Shown here: positions 37,412 through 51,000 of the stretch, one piece after another
How positions within the stretch are numbered: the stretch's first letter is position 1
How the letters are laid out: each line of letters starts with the position of its first letter
Assembly (NCBI RefSeq): GCF_008831285.2
Contig: NC_045141.1
Location: 25,526,315 to 25,590,314 of the forward strand
Reading direction: 5' to 3'
Source of the DNA: Nymphaea colorata
Lineage: Eukaryota > Streptophyta > Magnoliopsida > Nymphaeales > Nymphaeaceae
DNA length: 64,000 nucleotides
Made by a program: the position numbers and the translations under genes
The notes under the pieces: generated by a model
What the model was told of the DNA's origin: nothing
Seen by the model: the letters and a program-made list of their open reading frames with translations, nothing else
Database searches by the model: none

Positions 37412-39041
37412 TCTAGCTGCCGTCTGCAAAGCTAGACTAAGGCCTGGCGTCAAGGCTTTATCGTGAATATATATATAATATAACATGGCACGCCAGTCGC
37501 CAAGAGAGAGAGAGAGAGAGGGAGAGACTTGGATACATGCACACCACTTAATTAATTAATATTCCTTCATTAGGGTTCCTGCAAAATTGATCTCCGCCCA
37601 GTTTAACAAGCGCAGCCATACGTTAGGAATGAGCATCTGGATCGGGGTTAAAATTTATTAATTTTATTTCCTTATGAAGCTTTGAAGTTATAAAGGTATA
37701 TCTGGGACATTGATTCTTGATGAAGTTGGTAAAAATTAATTTGCACTCCTCCCCTGCCGCGATTGATAAAAGACCCGACATCATACTATTACATATTAAA
37801 CGTGGGCATGACGCTCACTGATCGATTTGTCAACAAGGCCATTAATCTGAGCACACTAATTTTTCGCTATATAGATATCAATCCATGGATGTAAACGTGA
37901 TTCTGTTGCTAGAAGTAATCGCCTGAAGAATGTTGTCCAGAAATTAAGATGATCTCCATTGGCTTCTGAATCTGATACTTACAGTCTTGTTGTAAAATGA
38001 TCCGATGGTTGATTTCTAGTATAGATCTTTCAGCTCAGGTTCATGTCATATTACACAACAAAAACCGAAATGGTGATATCATGAGGGGAGAGAGAGAGAG
38101 AAAGAGAGAAAGAGGTCTCCGTGAGTTATGACTTTTATTAGATTTATTTGAATCCTCAGTTGGACATGGGCCCGATCTCAACCTACACTATATGCAAGCA
38201 TATGGAAATAATATAGTAATTTAACTAATTTTTTTGTAATAAATAGCCGTCTAGAAAGCTTGTTATATAGAGTTTATATGTGTAATCATACGACTGAGTA
38301 TACGCGATATGGAAGAAGACTGCTTTTTGCGACACCAAATAAAATTACATTTGATGTTTAAACAAATAAAAAACAATGTTTCTTATGAAAAAGGCCAATT
38401 GATTTGTGATTGAAAACTGTGCCAACGGAAATGGCAAATATCGGCAGCTCGAGGGGATATTCGACAGACTCTTTTTAATTTAATAAAATGGCGGTACTGC
38501 TTCATTCAGAGTGTCTCTTGAAAATTGATCAATTTTTATATACCGCGAATGACAAGTTTATCGAGTTTCTGTGGGCTCCCCTCTGCTTAAGTCAGTAAAG
38601 TAACTCGATGGCAAAAATAAGTTAAAGCAGACTATGCATTAAACAATTTTTACTGAAAAGAATGACTGCTTTTTGAGTTTCCTTCTTATAATTTGGAATG
38701 CTGTGATTTAGAGTTGTTGATTATTTAAATGCATACATAATAGCTCTAAACGTACTAGATGCGACACATAGATTGCTATGAGTTACCGAAGCTACCTGTT
38801 GCTTACTCATTAAATGAGTTGAGTTTGAGTTGCAGGAGCTCGACTTGCTTCGGCCATATAACCGACTGACGTTGACATGTACAACTACTTAGTCGAGCGC
38901 AACCCCTTCTTTTTTTAATCTTTGCATGTGCTTTTCCGATTTTTGAATTGATTAATTTTTCGCCATAGTAGTGATTTCAATAAAGGAATATTTTACGCCC
39001 CTTTTCTTTTTTTGCTTGACATTACGTGATATCAACCGTTG

Positions 39042-39260
39042 CTTTTTTTAGGTGAGTGAGAGGGTCAATCCGACCGCCCCTCCATTTCCCATGCCTCTGG
39101 GGTTCTGAGTTGCGTCGGTGTTAGTGATAAAACGGGACACCCTTCAACTTGAATGGCGCGCCCTACCACCTTAAAACACATGAACATATCGAGAATCGAA
39201 CTTAGAGACCTGTTTTTTATAAGCCTCTAACCCAACCAACTACACTATGCCTCTTGAGGC
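39042..39260 (-). mobile_element. tRNA-derived SINE with target-site duplications
   Basis: Read on the minus strand the element starts near GCCTCAAGAGGCATAGTG and contains an A-box-like TAGTGTAGTTGG and a perfect B box GTTCGATTC about 45 bases further on. These are the internal RNA polymerase III promoter parts of tRNA-related SINEs. It ends in a short A tail, seen as T7 at 39043-39049. The flanks carry GATATCAACC as a perfect duplication (39028 and 39261), extending imperfectly to 14 bases. Length is about 219 bases. Confidence 0.82.
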
Positions 39261-40963
39261 GATATCAACCATCGTTTTGAATTTCAGGGGTTGTTTACCT
39301 TTTGTTTTCAATTACTAGGCTTCTTTTGTATTTTTATAGAGTTAATTTCTTTCTAGATAGTTTTTCTTTACACTAGAAATTTGAAGAGGTTCTTAATTTT
39401 CCACTTTGTTTTTGTTTCTCGTATTTCATCCTCCATGAAGAGTGAGAATTGCATGTACTAAGTCGCAGAATAGTTATTTGCCTCCACTCTCTGCTTTCAC
39501 GGGGCAAACAAGCTTAAACGAGTCGACAAGTTGAGCTCTAACACAGTTTGTTGAGTCAAGCTTGAGCTGAGCTGGCCTTGTGAAAGCTTGTGTCGAGAGG
39601 TCGAGCAGCATAAGACATGAGTGAAGCGGAGCTTGACTTGAGAGCTCGAGTTGGCTGTGCTCGACTTGACTCACGTGCAGTTCTATACAGATGGGGTGGA
39701 GCATAGAACCAAGTTCATCATACATTGTCTCATCCCCAGGTCCCAATACAGCCTTGACCTAATTTGATTCTCAGTTTGCCAAGTTTGCTATTTATATCTA
39801 TTTTGGTACAACAAAGGTGAGGGGCTTACCCTCCAAGCAAGCTCTTTACTTCAATCTTATTATCATTTTGAGAGATAAAATGAAATCCTCCTTTCACTCA
39901 CCCGGCAGTGATTTGGCATCCAACTGTATAAAATCGGATGCAGACAATTAGAAAATGTGCTTTACCCAGATCATTTAGCAAGTTTTTTCTCAAAAACATT
40001 AAACAATTGGTATTAGAGCTCCTACACATATTGAAACGCTTAAAAAGAGCTTTCATGTCTACAACACTTACATTATACAAAGTCTATTTTAATTATCTTC
40101 TTACAATAGTTGTAGTTCACAAGTTACATTAATTTGTTTGTTGACATGAAATATTTTGTTTTCCATCTATTAAAGAGTTTTGGACATTCGGCAACATATG
40201 TGAAATAAAAGCTAGCTAAATATATTAACAGGCTAGTGAGTTAAGCAACAGGTTGCATATTTATTTTGACTTATATGTCTCCGTTTGTGCGCTTATTCCA
40301 GATGGTAGTTTCCATAGTTGGGTATACTAGAAAATAAAAAGTTAAAAGAATGAAAGAACGTGCATTTTGGAGTTTGGACACAACGATTGGATCGGGATAT
40401 GATTTCTCTTTGGGTATAACTTAGATCTAGATTTGAATTGAATCTGTTAGACATATAATTTCAAATTATTAAATACATAAAAAGAAGAAGACTGGTATGT
40501 CAACAACATGTATGGTATATTAGAGAGATAAAGAGAAGCATGTGGACTTGGGTATTCCACACCTACTGACCCAAGAAAATAATGAAAATTGTTTCGTAAC
40601 CAAACCAACTCATTTGTTTGCTATACCAACTACTCTGAAGGGCGTTTGACTAAACGAACATTGTGCTTTTACAGTAGAAATATATATATGCTTCAGAAAC
40701 ATTTTTTTCTTGTTTCAGAAAACATATGTTATTGCTGAAATATGTATTACATGTTAAGCACATTAATTCTTGTCGCGGTGGCTGTCCAAGGAAGACACGA
40801 AAGAAAACTCTGATTAAAAAACAGTAGAGAGTTTAAGACACTACAAGAAACAACGCCAAAAAAAACTTTTAAAAATAGGAGAAGCTTCGGAGATGTTTGA
40901 ACAAATCGAGCATTTTTCTGAATTAAACAGATAAATACGTTAATAAATATTTGAACACTTCCT

Positions 40964-41069
40964 GACGAACGGGAGGTTAGCAATAAATGTTTCAGCTCTT
41001 GTCTCGTCGAACTTTGGACGAACGGGAGGTTAACAATAAATGTTTCAACTCTTGTCTCGTCGAACTTTC
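40964..41069 (+). repeat. 53-bp tandem duplication, two copies
   Basis: A unit starting GACGAACGGGAGGTTA is repeated immediately, with only a few differences (for example TTAGCAATAAA against TTAACAATAAA). It lies about 740-840 bases upstream of the universal stress protein start codon, in the likely promoter region. Confidence 0.9.
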
Positions 41070-41807
41070 CAAGAACACTTGGTCAAGGCTTTGTGTTAGG
41101 TCGACAGCGCTTTCCTGGTAGGCCACCGCACTCGGACGAGATGTTTACGTAACCAGAATAGACCATGGAATCAATTATGTTATGGTAAAACCTTATATGC
41201 GTTCTGCCTTTCGGGTCAGCAAGTCCAACACGTTCGTCGTCGGGGCAACAACTCTCTCTCTCTCTCTCTCTCTTCTCTCTTCACGACTCTGCGACTGTTT
41301 CTTCCGGGTAGATCTTGGCGGCTGTCCGGCGTCCCCCGTCAGGCATAATCAAGGCAGGTTTCAGGCGAGGTACTTTCTAGTTTCTTCCCCTCAGGGGCTC
41401 AGCCCAGCCCACTGCACATTCTTCTTTCGTTTCTTAATTTTTTGCCGTTGGTTCTATTTGATCTGTTTCGATGTGGTTGGTCGCTCGCCTATGAACGGAA
41501 GATACGTCTTTCCTAGCTGAGGCTTTCAAATCGAGGTTCTTCATTTTCTTCTTTGGTTTTGGATGATGATCGATTCGCCGCGCACGGAACTCTCTGTTCG
41601 TGTGAAATTTTCTTTTTTTAAGTTGTTTCTTGATAAAGTAGATCTCTAATCTTACGGTCACTGAGAAATTCTTGGCTACCATTTTCCATTTTCTTTAATG
41701 GCAGTAATATTCGCTCTCTGCTTTGAAGAACCGTGTCGTTTCTTCTAGTAGATTTTCTGTTGCATGGGAGATCAATCGATCGATCAGTTTATCTGCTTTG
41801 TCAGGAA

Positions 41808-42986
41808 ATGGAGACGGTAATGGAGGATGAAGAGATGAAGTGGAGGGAGGTGGTGCTCCCGTCGCTGATCCCGGTGGTTGGGGAGCCGGAGTTGGAGAGG
41901 GAGAAGGGTGACAGGAGGAGGGGGAGGGATATCCTCATCGCCGTGGATCATGGCCCCAACAGCAAACACGCCTTCGACTGGGCTCTTGTCCATCTGTGCA
42001 GGCTTGCCGACACGATTCACCTGCTCCACGCCGTCACCAGTTGAGAACGCTTTTCTTCGCTTCTGCTTCCACAATTATGCTCGCTTTTTTTTCCCCCCAT
42101 TCTTGGGGCTCATCCATGGATGGCTTGACTGATCCACCGTTTGTGCATGGTTTTACATTTTCGTAGGTGTGACCAATCAGGTGATTTACGATGCGAGTCA
42201 GGCCTTGATGGAAAATCTAGCTGTCGAAGCATTCCAGGTTTCGATGGTGGGTATATCCGTTAAATATATGGTCGTACAGTTGACATAAATTAATTAATAA
42301 TTTTCTTTCAGAAGATTAAGCTAGTTAATGTATATATGAGAGAGAGAGAGAGAGATTTATTCAAGTGCAACCAAGTACAAAAACCGGTCACTTAAATTTA
42401 AACTGGATCTCTTGTTATCTCACAGGTGAAATCTGTGGCGAGGATCGTTGAAGGGGATCCTGGGAAAGCCATATGCCAAGAAGCAGCCAGGATAAAGCCG
42501 GCCGCAGTTGTTATGGGAACCCGAGGCAGAAGCTTGTTTCAGAGGTCAGCTTCTCTGTCACCCATTTGCTAGCTCTGCACGTTCTCTATTTATAATATTT
42601 GGCCTGCGAAAAGATGATTCAACCTCTAATATAGGCAGTGCAGAGGGATCTCCGCTACCCATAATCAAGAAGTGTGGTTGTCGCACGATTGAATTGATGA
42701 ATCTAGATGGATTGTGATGCACCCCTTTGTTTCTGTCGCTGGAACATGTTTGGATTCAGTTGGGGTTTCGATGTTGAATCTTCTTCTCTCTTCAGTGTCT
42801 TGCAGGGCAGCGTGAGCGAGTATTGTTTCCACAACTGCAAATCTGCTCCTGTCATTATCGTTCCTGGGAAAGGTATCTCCACATCTTTCAAAGATTCCAC
42901 TCTTGAAGAGAAACACCAAAATCATCTTTTAATATTTTCATTTTCCTTTAATTCTAGCAGATGCAGGTGAGGAATCAGTCATATAG
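41808..42986 (+). CDS. Universal stress protein (UspA-family) of about 177 residues
   Basis: A small adenine-nucleotide-binding protein of the UspA fold, typically stress-responsive; cellular role unknown. Five exons (41808-42039, 42167-42246, 42426-42544, 42796-42872 and 42961-42986) join in phase with GT-AG sites. I chose the ATG at 41808; the frame extends upstream only to a GTG. An acidic N-terminal leader precedes DILIAVDHGPNSKHAFDWAL, the first beta strand and helix of the fold. The ATP-binding signature G-x2-G-x9-G-S is intact (Gly135, Gly138, Gly148, Ser149), followed by SVSEYCFHNC and APVIIVPGK. A (CT)n tract at about 41251-41274 lies in the leader or promoter. The gene runs opposite to the flanking ABCG copies and converges on pseudogene C, with only 393 bases between. 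Confidence 0.92.
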
Positions 42987-43379
42987 ATGTTCAATTTCTA
43001 GGAGGCTTGGAAATACAGCGATGGGGATTTTTCGTTGTGTCAGACGCTAGGTCGTGTGCTTTTGGTGTATATTTTGATTTCGTTTCCTTTTATTTTCTGC
43101 TTTCTGCCCTCGTTCAGTATTTGTTGATGGGATTTGTACAGACAAAGAAGAATAAAGTTCTCTTAAATAGATTGATATTCTTTTGCCATAAGTGCAGATC
43201 AGGTGGCGGAGTGTTGCAAATGCTCCTGGAAATATATATATATATATATATAAAGGTTCGGATAATCTTCAAATGACACCCAAGCTGAGGGAAGGTGTAA
43301 TTCCATAATAATTCAGTTAAACTTGTGAAATTCACATATTTTCAAGACAAAAAAATGGCCATGAGGGAGAGAAAACTAA
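42987..43379. other. Spacer between converging USP gene and ABCG pseudogene C
   Basis: Likely contains the 3' UTR of the universal stress protein gene. It includes a TA microsatellite at about 43232-43252. No coding potential was seen. Confidence 0.6.
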
Positions 43380-46300
43380 TTACCTTCTCTGGAAGTTCAG
43401 CTTGGATACACAATAAGCAAACAAGGAAGCAAAAATAATACAGTAAGCTATAAGAACAGCTGCCACCAGACCTAACTGTCACATTGAAACCCAAAGTAAT
43501 CTTTCAGAAACAGAGTAACCGTCTTCTTCTCTCCAAATACGTCTATCACGTCATCTATGTCACCGTACTGTGAAGTGAAATATCCTCTAAATGTCCAATT
43601 TGAAGGGCAATCGAGTAGAGCCAAATCCACCATTTTGGTATTTGCTGCACCAGCAACAAAACGTACCATTAATGACTACTGCTCGGACACTTCAATGAAA
43701 TTTCGTCTATTCTATACTAGGTATTTATTAGAGATGCATGTAATTAGTCGGAAGAAATATATAGACAGAGTGTGTCTTCCACCAATATAACATGCCTAAT
43801 CTTCAGTCTTGCTGAACTCCACTAATGAAGCATTAGCTGATGTCCAACAAGGAAATCGGTCTGCACAACACCATCACGTTTGTCATAATACTCAGCTATT
43901 TACAGTGACGTATATTTGACTCATTGATGATTGTAACATACATGTGGATGGTAGTAGAATCAAGACAGGGGGTGCGCTCAATTCCTTCCCATCGATAAGT
44001 TAAATATAAACAAGTCAAACATGTTCTTCAGGCATTCAGCCTGACTCCTTTTAAAGGCTTATGGATCTATAATTAGTAGCAATGCTAAGTGTGTTAGAAA
44101 AGGCAGTTTGGGAAGGTTAGTAATATCTGGCATGTCAGAAGTGCACCAAACATAATCATTGATATGAAATTTTGAAAAGTAAGAGTGAGCTCAGAGAGAG
44201 AGAGAGCAAGTCATTTGGATGAGTTGCTTTTACATTTTTTGGCCACGTTTCCAGTAGAGTGCACCAAATAGAACAGAGGTGAAGGTTATGAATGTGATAC
44301 GGGCCAGATTAAATGAAGGATTTCTCCGTATGATAGGTATTGCTTCCAGAGGCAGGCTTTAAACTGTCCCTACTCACTCTGCGGAAATACAGTGGGAAAG
44401 CTCAAGTCTTTTGAGCCTGGGGCTGGTGTACTCAATTGTCGGACTAGGTCTTTGTTTCTCCTGAACATAAAGGAACATTGTCAGTTTAGATCCGAGAATC
44501 ACATAATATGAAGGAATGCCTTAAAAGATGATGCTGAAACTGAAGAAAAATGAATCCCTTATTTCTTCAATTAACTCCATAATATTTTCAGGCATATCAA
44601 CAAGATAGTGATGACTGATCATTGAGTTCCAACTGTAACTAATCAGATAGGGTTGAGAAACTCAATGCTGTGTAAGCCCCAAAAGTGTTGGCAGGATCAC
44701 AAACAAATTTAACCCAGTTTGTCAGATGTTGGTGTATATTACTCACTGATAGAGGGACGACTCCTTGTACAGCTGAGCAAAATCTTTATTAAGTTGTCTT
44801 TCTACCGAAATAGAAGTAACTTCCAACACCCATGTTGCCGTGTTGTAGTTGTCTTTTATCTTTGGAATACCAAGAATTCCCTGCAGATCCACATGCCCAT
44901 GTTATTTCCCTTTGCAACTCCAATACATAGTGGCACAAAGCAAGAAGGAATGACAATACGCTGTTTTCTTTAGATCAAAATAATAATAGCAAATTATTGA
45001 CAAACTATGGAGGAGATATTATTCTGGCAGTGCAGTATCTGATCTAGTTAGAGGAAAAACGTAACAGGTGAATGTGAGGCAGCACCACTTTTTTGAGAAA
45101 CAGGGAAATGCCAAACAAGCTTCACCCATACACAGAGGCTTGGATCTTATCACCAAGCATGCCCTTGTGGAGGTGCAGATATTTGAACCTTGAATCTTGT
45201 TCCAGCTACTTCATCTAATAGGCTTATTACAAAAAATTGGTTCCTGCTCACACATAGAACTGCCTGGGAGCCAGGAGGCAAAGTGCGTGCTATGCCAAGC
45301 CTTACTACAGTCCTCAGGCATGACTGACATGATCTATCAACTCAAAGTAGCCTTATTTCCAGATTTATTGGAAGATGAACTCGTTGACCTATGATTGTCA
45401 CGTTCTCACAGACAGAAAAGCTACTTGCAGGTTGGGGTTTAGAGTTCTCTAATCCAAACTAGTGCATAGAAGTTGTGGAAGGTTCCAGGCTCATTCATGG
45501 ATGCATGCACATTATTACTAAGAGATCCGCTGCAAGTATGGTTTAAGTGGAATTACTGATATTCCAATTTTAAGGGACAAACCAAAATTAACTATCAGAT
45601 CTAAATTCATAAAAAGAAATGATCTCAAGAACAAGCACGACAGGTAACGTTATGCACTTATTTTTCTTGGCTCACCTCAAAATATTCAATAACTTTACTT
45701 GAATATGTACCCAATGGCCCGGCATAAATTATTTGGCCACCACGTTTCATCAGCACCAGCTGCAAGAGAGAAACCCAAAGGGACCTTTGCAATACCTATG
45801 GAAGGGAACCACGGGGTTTGCATTACCCTCATGAACAGCCAGCATGTAGACAGGCATGGATTAGCATGTCTTTAAACACTAAATAAACATTGCAGCAGGG
45901 ACCAAGTATGATAAGTCAAGGTGTGGAAGAATGAAATGCAAGACTACTGCATCATGAAAAGAAGTATCTACCTCATCAAAAGACTCTGAATATCTCAATA
46001 CTTGGCTGGTGGATTGTGCATACTACTGTTCTTCAGGTACTAACAACATTCTTCACAGCACGCATGACATTAGCAGCTGCCCTTGCATCTAAGCCTGATG
46101 TGGGTTCATCCAAAAATATTACAGATGGATTTGCGACAAGTTCAACTGCAATGGTTAAACGTTTCCTGTTTCCACTGTTCCATTGAGAGACCACTTACAC
46201 CTGGAATGCCAACCAATGAATCTTTAGTTCCATCAAGTTCAATGGTTTCCAATACTTCCGTTGTGAAGTCTTGTAGAATCATATGCAAAAAGGAAAACTA

Positions 46301-47432
46301 TCAGTATGTCTCAGTTTCTTAAGTACTGCATTATGTAATACAATAGTTCTGGCAAACCTTGGGTAACATGATCACTCTTCAATCAGTGAAATTTTCATGG
46401 CTAGTGAGAATTATCAATCAAATCCAAACATCAGTCAAATATGTGAGGGCATGAATTTGTGGATGTTGACATCCACATAAGCCATGGAAGTATCAGTTCA
46501 GTATGAGAGTTTAACTTGCGCTTTAGCTTACCCATTTAGTCTTTGGATCAATTTCAGGGGCCAATCTCAACCAAGGGGAGTAGATAAGAGATTCTTCAAT
46601 AGTAATATGTGGAGAATGAATGTCCCTCTGTTTACAATATCCAGATACCCTAGCAAATGTCTTCTGGACCTTAAGATATCCTCCAATCCATATGTCCCCC
46701 TCAATAACACCTCCAGTTTTTCTTCCAGAAAGAACATCCATGAGGGTTGTCGTCCCAGCTCCCACACCCATCATTGCTGAAAGAACACCAGGTCTAAACG
46801 TTCCTGTTATACCTCTAAGTAGCTGGAGTTTTTCTCTGTTACACCTTGATGTCTCATTTCCTAACAAATGATAAATGGTTCAGCAAACAGACTTTCACAT
46901 AACATGACAACAAAATCTTACAAATGATGGACCTGCTGGCAGAAACCAAAATTGGCCCTGAATAAGCCCTATATTGCCTGGCGTAGATCACCAAATATTG
47001 GATGAAAACATGGGCACTATTTCCTTGACCATGACCATGAAAAAGATTCACTGTTATATCAAGTAGAAGGCCTGACTAATGCTTAAATTGGATAGTCTAG
47101 TTTCTCATCTACAAGACATAACGACTACAGGGAAAAAGGAAGGCTGGGGACCATTTTTGTTTAAGATTACCTGAGGGGTATCAACAAGGTATTGCACGTC
47201 CTGAAATACCATCGTTAATGGCACAAAGGGCAATACCGTTCTTCCTGTCATTCAATTACAGGCTGCATAAACTTTGAGCTGTGTGAAGAATCAATGGTGA
47301 AGTGGTTTTCGTACAATAATTTACTCTCACCAGTTTTCTTGTGTTCCTCATTGTTATCCTGCCTGAACTCTTCTTTTGCTCGTAGCTGATAGAGCTTTTC
47401 CTTGGAAATAATAACATTTTTGCTGCCACTAG
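43380..47432 (-). pseudogene. ABCG/PDR pseudogene, copy C: 3' half only, decayed
   Basis: The fragment aligns by eye with coding exons 15-21 and 24 of copies A and B. It starts at the linker exon (47432) and ends at the normal C-terminus and stop (43380). The whole NBD1 and TMD1 half is absent, and the two exons coding most of TMD2 are missing between 43650 and 44220. The NBD2 Walker A has lost one Ser codon and its essential Lys is Thr (GVGAGTTT). The exon with the NBD2 signature shifts frame at 46150-46190 and again near 46000. The exon at 44260-44460 has a stop and a shift. The last exon has at least two one- or two-base deletions, near 43610 and 43480. It cannot encode a working transporter. 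Its closest relative looks like copy B, an impression from shared residues only. Confidence 0.9.
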
Positions 47433-48032
47433 CTGCACCTATTCAGATGCAAGCTATTTTTGTAAGAGCCGGTCTGTCACACATCTTTTAACAGAAACCA
47501 TTTGAAGTCGTTAGCCCATGCATTTCATATTTAAACGTATGAACAAACCAAAATTTATACTTTTAGATTTGTAAACGGTGCTCATCAATTCTGATTTACA
47601 TTAAAATCAACGGTTTTTAAATTGATTGAGAATTTGTGGGGCCATAAAATCCAATCCGCACATTGAGTTTCCGATCCTTTTTCAAAATCAAAGTTTGAAC
47701 CGCCCGAACTCATCGATAAAGTCAAATCAGAAAAAACTGAGGGTGGGATCTGGTCAAACAATCATAAAACTCATTGAACGTTGGTTGGCCGAAATACACA
47801 CACATCCGATAATGTTGATGGTTGAGGTCATTGCCATTGTAAAACATTCTCATTTAGAAGAGTTGGTCCACTGTGTAAGACAGACGAGGCACCGGTGGAA
47901 CTGTTTTAGCTGAAGCTTAGTTAATCTTCTCGAAGACAAAATGTAAGCAGTCGAGCTGTTCTGTATTAGTTGAGATAAATTGAGTGAACATGAATCTGTT
48001 TGAAGAACTAGCAATCATGCGGAAAGCAATAA
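47433..48032. other. Spacer between ABCG pseudogene C and copy B
   Basis: About 600 bases separating the truncated 5' edge of copy C from the stop codon of copy B. A 95-codon plus-strand open frame here (47626-47913) has no recognisable feature. No sequence resembling coding exons 1-14 of the ABCG family is present, so the truncation of copy C is real within the window. Confidence 0.6.
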
Positions 48033-51000
48033 TCATCTTCTCTGAAAATTAAGCTTAGATATACAATAAGCAAACAAAGAAGCGAAGACAACAGCGTATG
48101 CGATGAGAACAACTGCCACAACGCCCAACTGATCATGTCGAAAGCCAAAATAATCTTTCAGGAACAAACTGACTGCCTTCTTTTCTCCAAATACGTCAAT
48201 CTCCTTGTCTATGTCACCATACTGTGATGTAAAAAGTCCACGGATAGTCCAATTTGAAGGGGTGATCCAGTATAGCCATATCCACCACTTTGGAATTTGC
48301 TGTATCAGAAAAGAGTTGACATCATTAATGCATATTAGCACAATCCCACAACTATTTTCTTTTCTTAAAGGTCACATCCGAGGTTAATTAGTTACTTGTG
48401 TAATTAGTCAGAGAAACATTAGTCATGATCGGACATATCCTGCACCAGTATAAGCAAGCTGCAGGCTTTTGAGGCTATTCTCAATATGCCATTGTTTACC
48501 TGATGGTCTTGCAAACTGGATGAGGTTTCAGATGGTCTTCTACAAGCATCAAGGAGCAGCCGTTTTTACCCTACAACATCTTAATTGGTTCACCCATCAT
48601 GCATGGGTTAGAAATGTCTTTTAGCTCATTATAACTAGGTTTGGGTACTCTGAGTAGATGTTGGATGCATTGAATACAATGCAACTCTGAATGACTACTT
48701 CCTAGAGTACATGAATTTGCTGCTTGGCCAAGATAGACAAGCAATAGTTGTTTATAGATCAAGTTCTACTCGAGCCATTTCCAGTCCTTTTTTCAGAAAG
48801 CAAACTAATTAATGCTGAGCAAGAGTCCAGAAAGTATTCTATAAGCACATCCAGAAAAGCAAAAGCGCTAATCTATTCTTACTTTTCCAGGTATCAGGAA
48901 GCCAGCAAAGAGAGTCAGTAATGTGTTGAAAACAGATTGCAGGATAGCAGCAATTTGAGCGTTCGGAGTTAATGAGACCACCAGCATCCCAAGATAACTG
49001 CTGTATAGGAGCATACAAAATATCGAAAAGATGTACCAGAAGATCTTATAAGCAGACCAGTAATAACCAACTGAAGGGTATGTGATAATCCAACATGTAA
49101 CGGCTTGGATCAATGCACAAGGAATTTCGATGGCAACCTGCATTCATACACATGAAATAGAAATTTAGTTGAAATAAGTTTTTTTTGTTTTTTGTTTTTT
49201 TTTTGTACTTTCCTGCATCCATTTCCACCGCTATGGATAAAACATTAGATGTTATCTGACGTCCAACTTGAACCCAGTTTTGAATTTTCGAACTCAAGAC
49301 ATTCATTATATGAAAAAAGTGATCAATTGCTACCATTTGTACAACCTTTTTATCAAATCCAATGGATCTCCAAAATCAATTATATTGAGCAATTGGATTG
49401 GATAAAATTATGTACATGCGAATCCTTTATCTATGACTGACAGCATGTTCCTGACTAGTTGGATGAGGCAATGGCTACATCTACTGTATTTACATCTGTA
49501 CCCCAACCCACCAACAGGAATACAAGTGATTCTTAAACTGAAAAACATGATTCTTGGAACAGGTGATGGATATGGGCAGAACTATAAGATTTTAAACTAG
49601 AGTAGTAATTTTTTCGAACCTGTGCCAGTGAATAAGCACGTGCAGAGTACATTCCGGCAAATCTTTCCCGATACATGACTATCCGCTCAGTTGCTACCAC
49701 AGAATGAATTGTCATGCAGCTATTAATGGCTAAGAAGATAGTTCCGGAGAACAACAACCCCAGTATGGTGAACAGATTCTGCTGCGTATCGCTGCAAAGG
49801 TTACAGGTTCAAAAAATCAATTAACTGGAAACCTAGTACATATTAATCTGCAGTCATGCATACATCCTTCTGTCGGTGTGTATATTCAAGATCAACATGC
49901 ATTTTATGTAGGTGCATGCATACATGCATGGGCCATTGATCAAAAAAGCCACATCAATTCATTTGGTTAGGTTACGCACATTTTCTGCCCATGCTTCCAG
50001 TAGAGTGCAGCAAAAAGGAAAGAAGTGATAAGTACGAATGTAATACGAGACAAGTTGTATGAAGGATTTCTCCAGTATGACAGATACTGCTTCCAGAGGC
50101 AGGCCTTGAACTGTCCCCAGTCATTCTGTGGGAATACAGTTCGGAAACTTAAGTCCTTTGAACCAGGGGATGGTGTACTCAATTGTTTAACTAGTTCGTT
50201 GTTTCTCCTGCACGTCAAACAGTGCAACCATTTAGAAGGAGTATAAAGCCATCATCTGTTGCCTGAAAAAATCATATGGTGGTTGAATGCCTAAAAGTTA
50301 AAAGATATCCATTAACATTAAGGATAAGAAGGAATTCATGCTGCTGCTGAGTAGACTCCCAAAACTCAAGTTATGATGCAGGGGATTAATGAGTTCAATT
50401 AATGCAACTTATCCAAAGGAGAGAGAGAATCCAAAAAATTATTTGCCATCCTATGAGCCTCAGGTAAATCATTTGTAGATGTTTGCATATATTACTCACT
50501 GATAGAGAGATGACTCCTTGTAAAGTTGAGCAAAGTCTATGTTAAGCTGCCTTTCAATTGAAATAGTAGTAACTTCCAACATCCATGTTGCTGGGTTGTA
50601 GTTGTCTTTGATCTTTGGAACACCAGCAATCCCCTGAACATCCACTTGTCCATGTCATTCTCAATTTTCAATTTCAATGCATAATGGCACAACAAGAAAG
50701 GAAATAACAAAATTAATACAAAAACTTGAAAGAGTATGTGTACTATACCAAAGAAATGCATAGGTGATATAATGTATAGTTCAATCTGCTCTACGGGTCT
50801 AAGTCACCTAGAGACGCTTGAAGGTTGCCCATGTCAATGTGTGTGTGGGTGTGCTGCCGGCGCTGCACTGACGCACAGAGTTGTTTGGTCGAGCAACCAA
50901 CTAAGATCAAAGGTGAGTCAGGTGCGGAATTGAGGCATTTGGAATGCTATCAGGAAGTATAGCCCATGTGAAGGACTGAATCTAGTCTACCCTCCCAAAA

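Larger units (their letters stand above)
37412..41150. other. Intergenic region between ABCG copy A and the universal stress protein gene
   Basis: The genes are divergent, so both promoters lie here. It holds a SINE at 39042-39260, (GA)n tracts near 37503 and 38090, and a GAGCTCGA-rich, TCGACTTGA-rich segment at about 39500-39690 that looks like a fragment of a non-autonomous DNA transposon. A 53-base tandem duplication lies at 40964-41069. No supported coding region was found. Confidence 0.55.

Noticed and set aside
41733-41807. Upstream extension of the universal stress protein frame
   Set aside because: It opens only at a GTG codon; the first in-frame ATG is at 41808 and fits the family's usual start.
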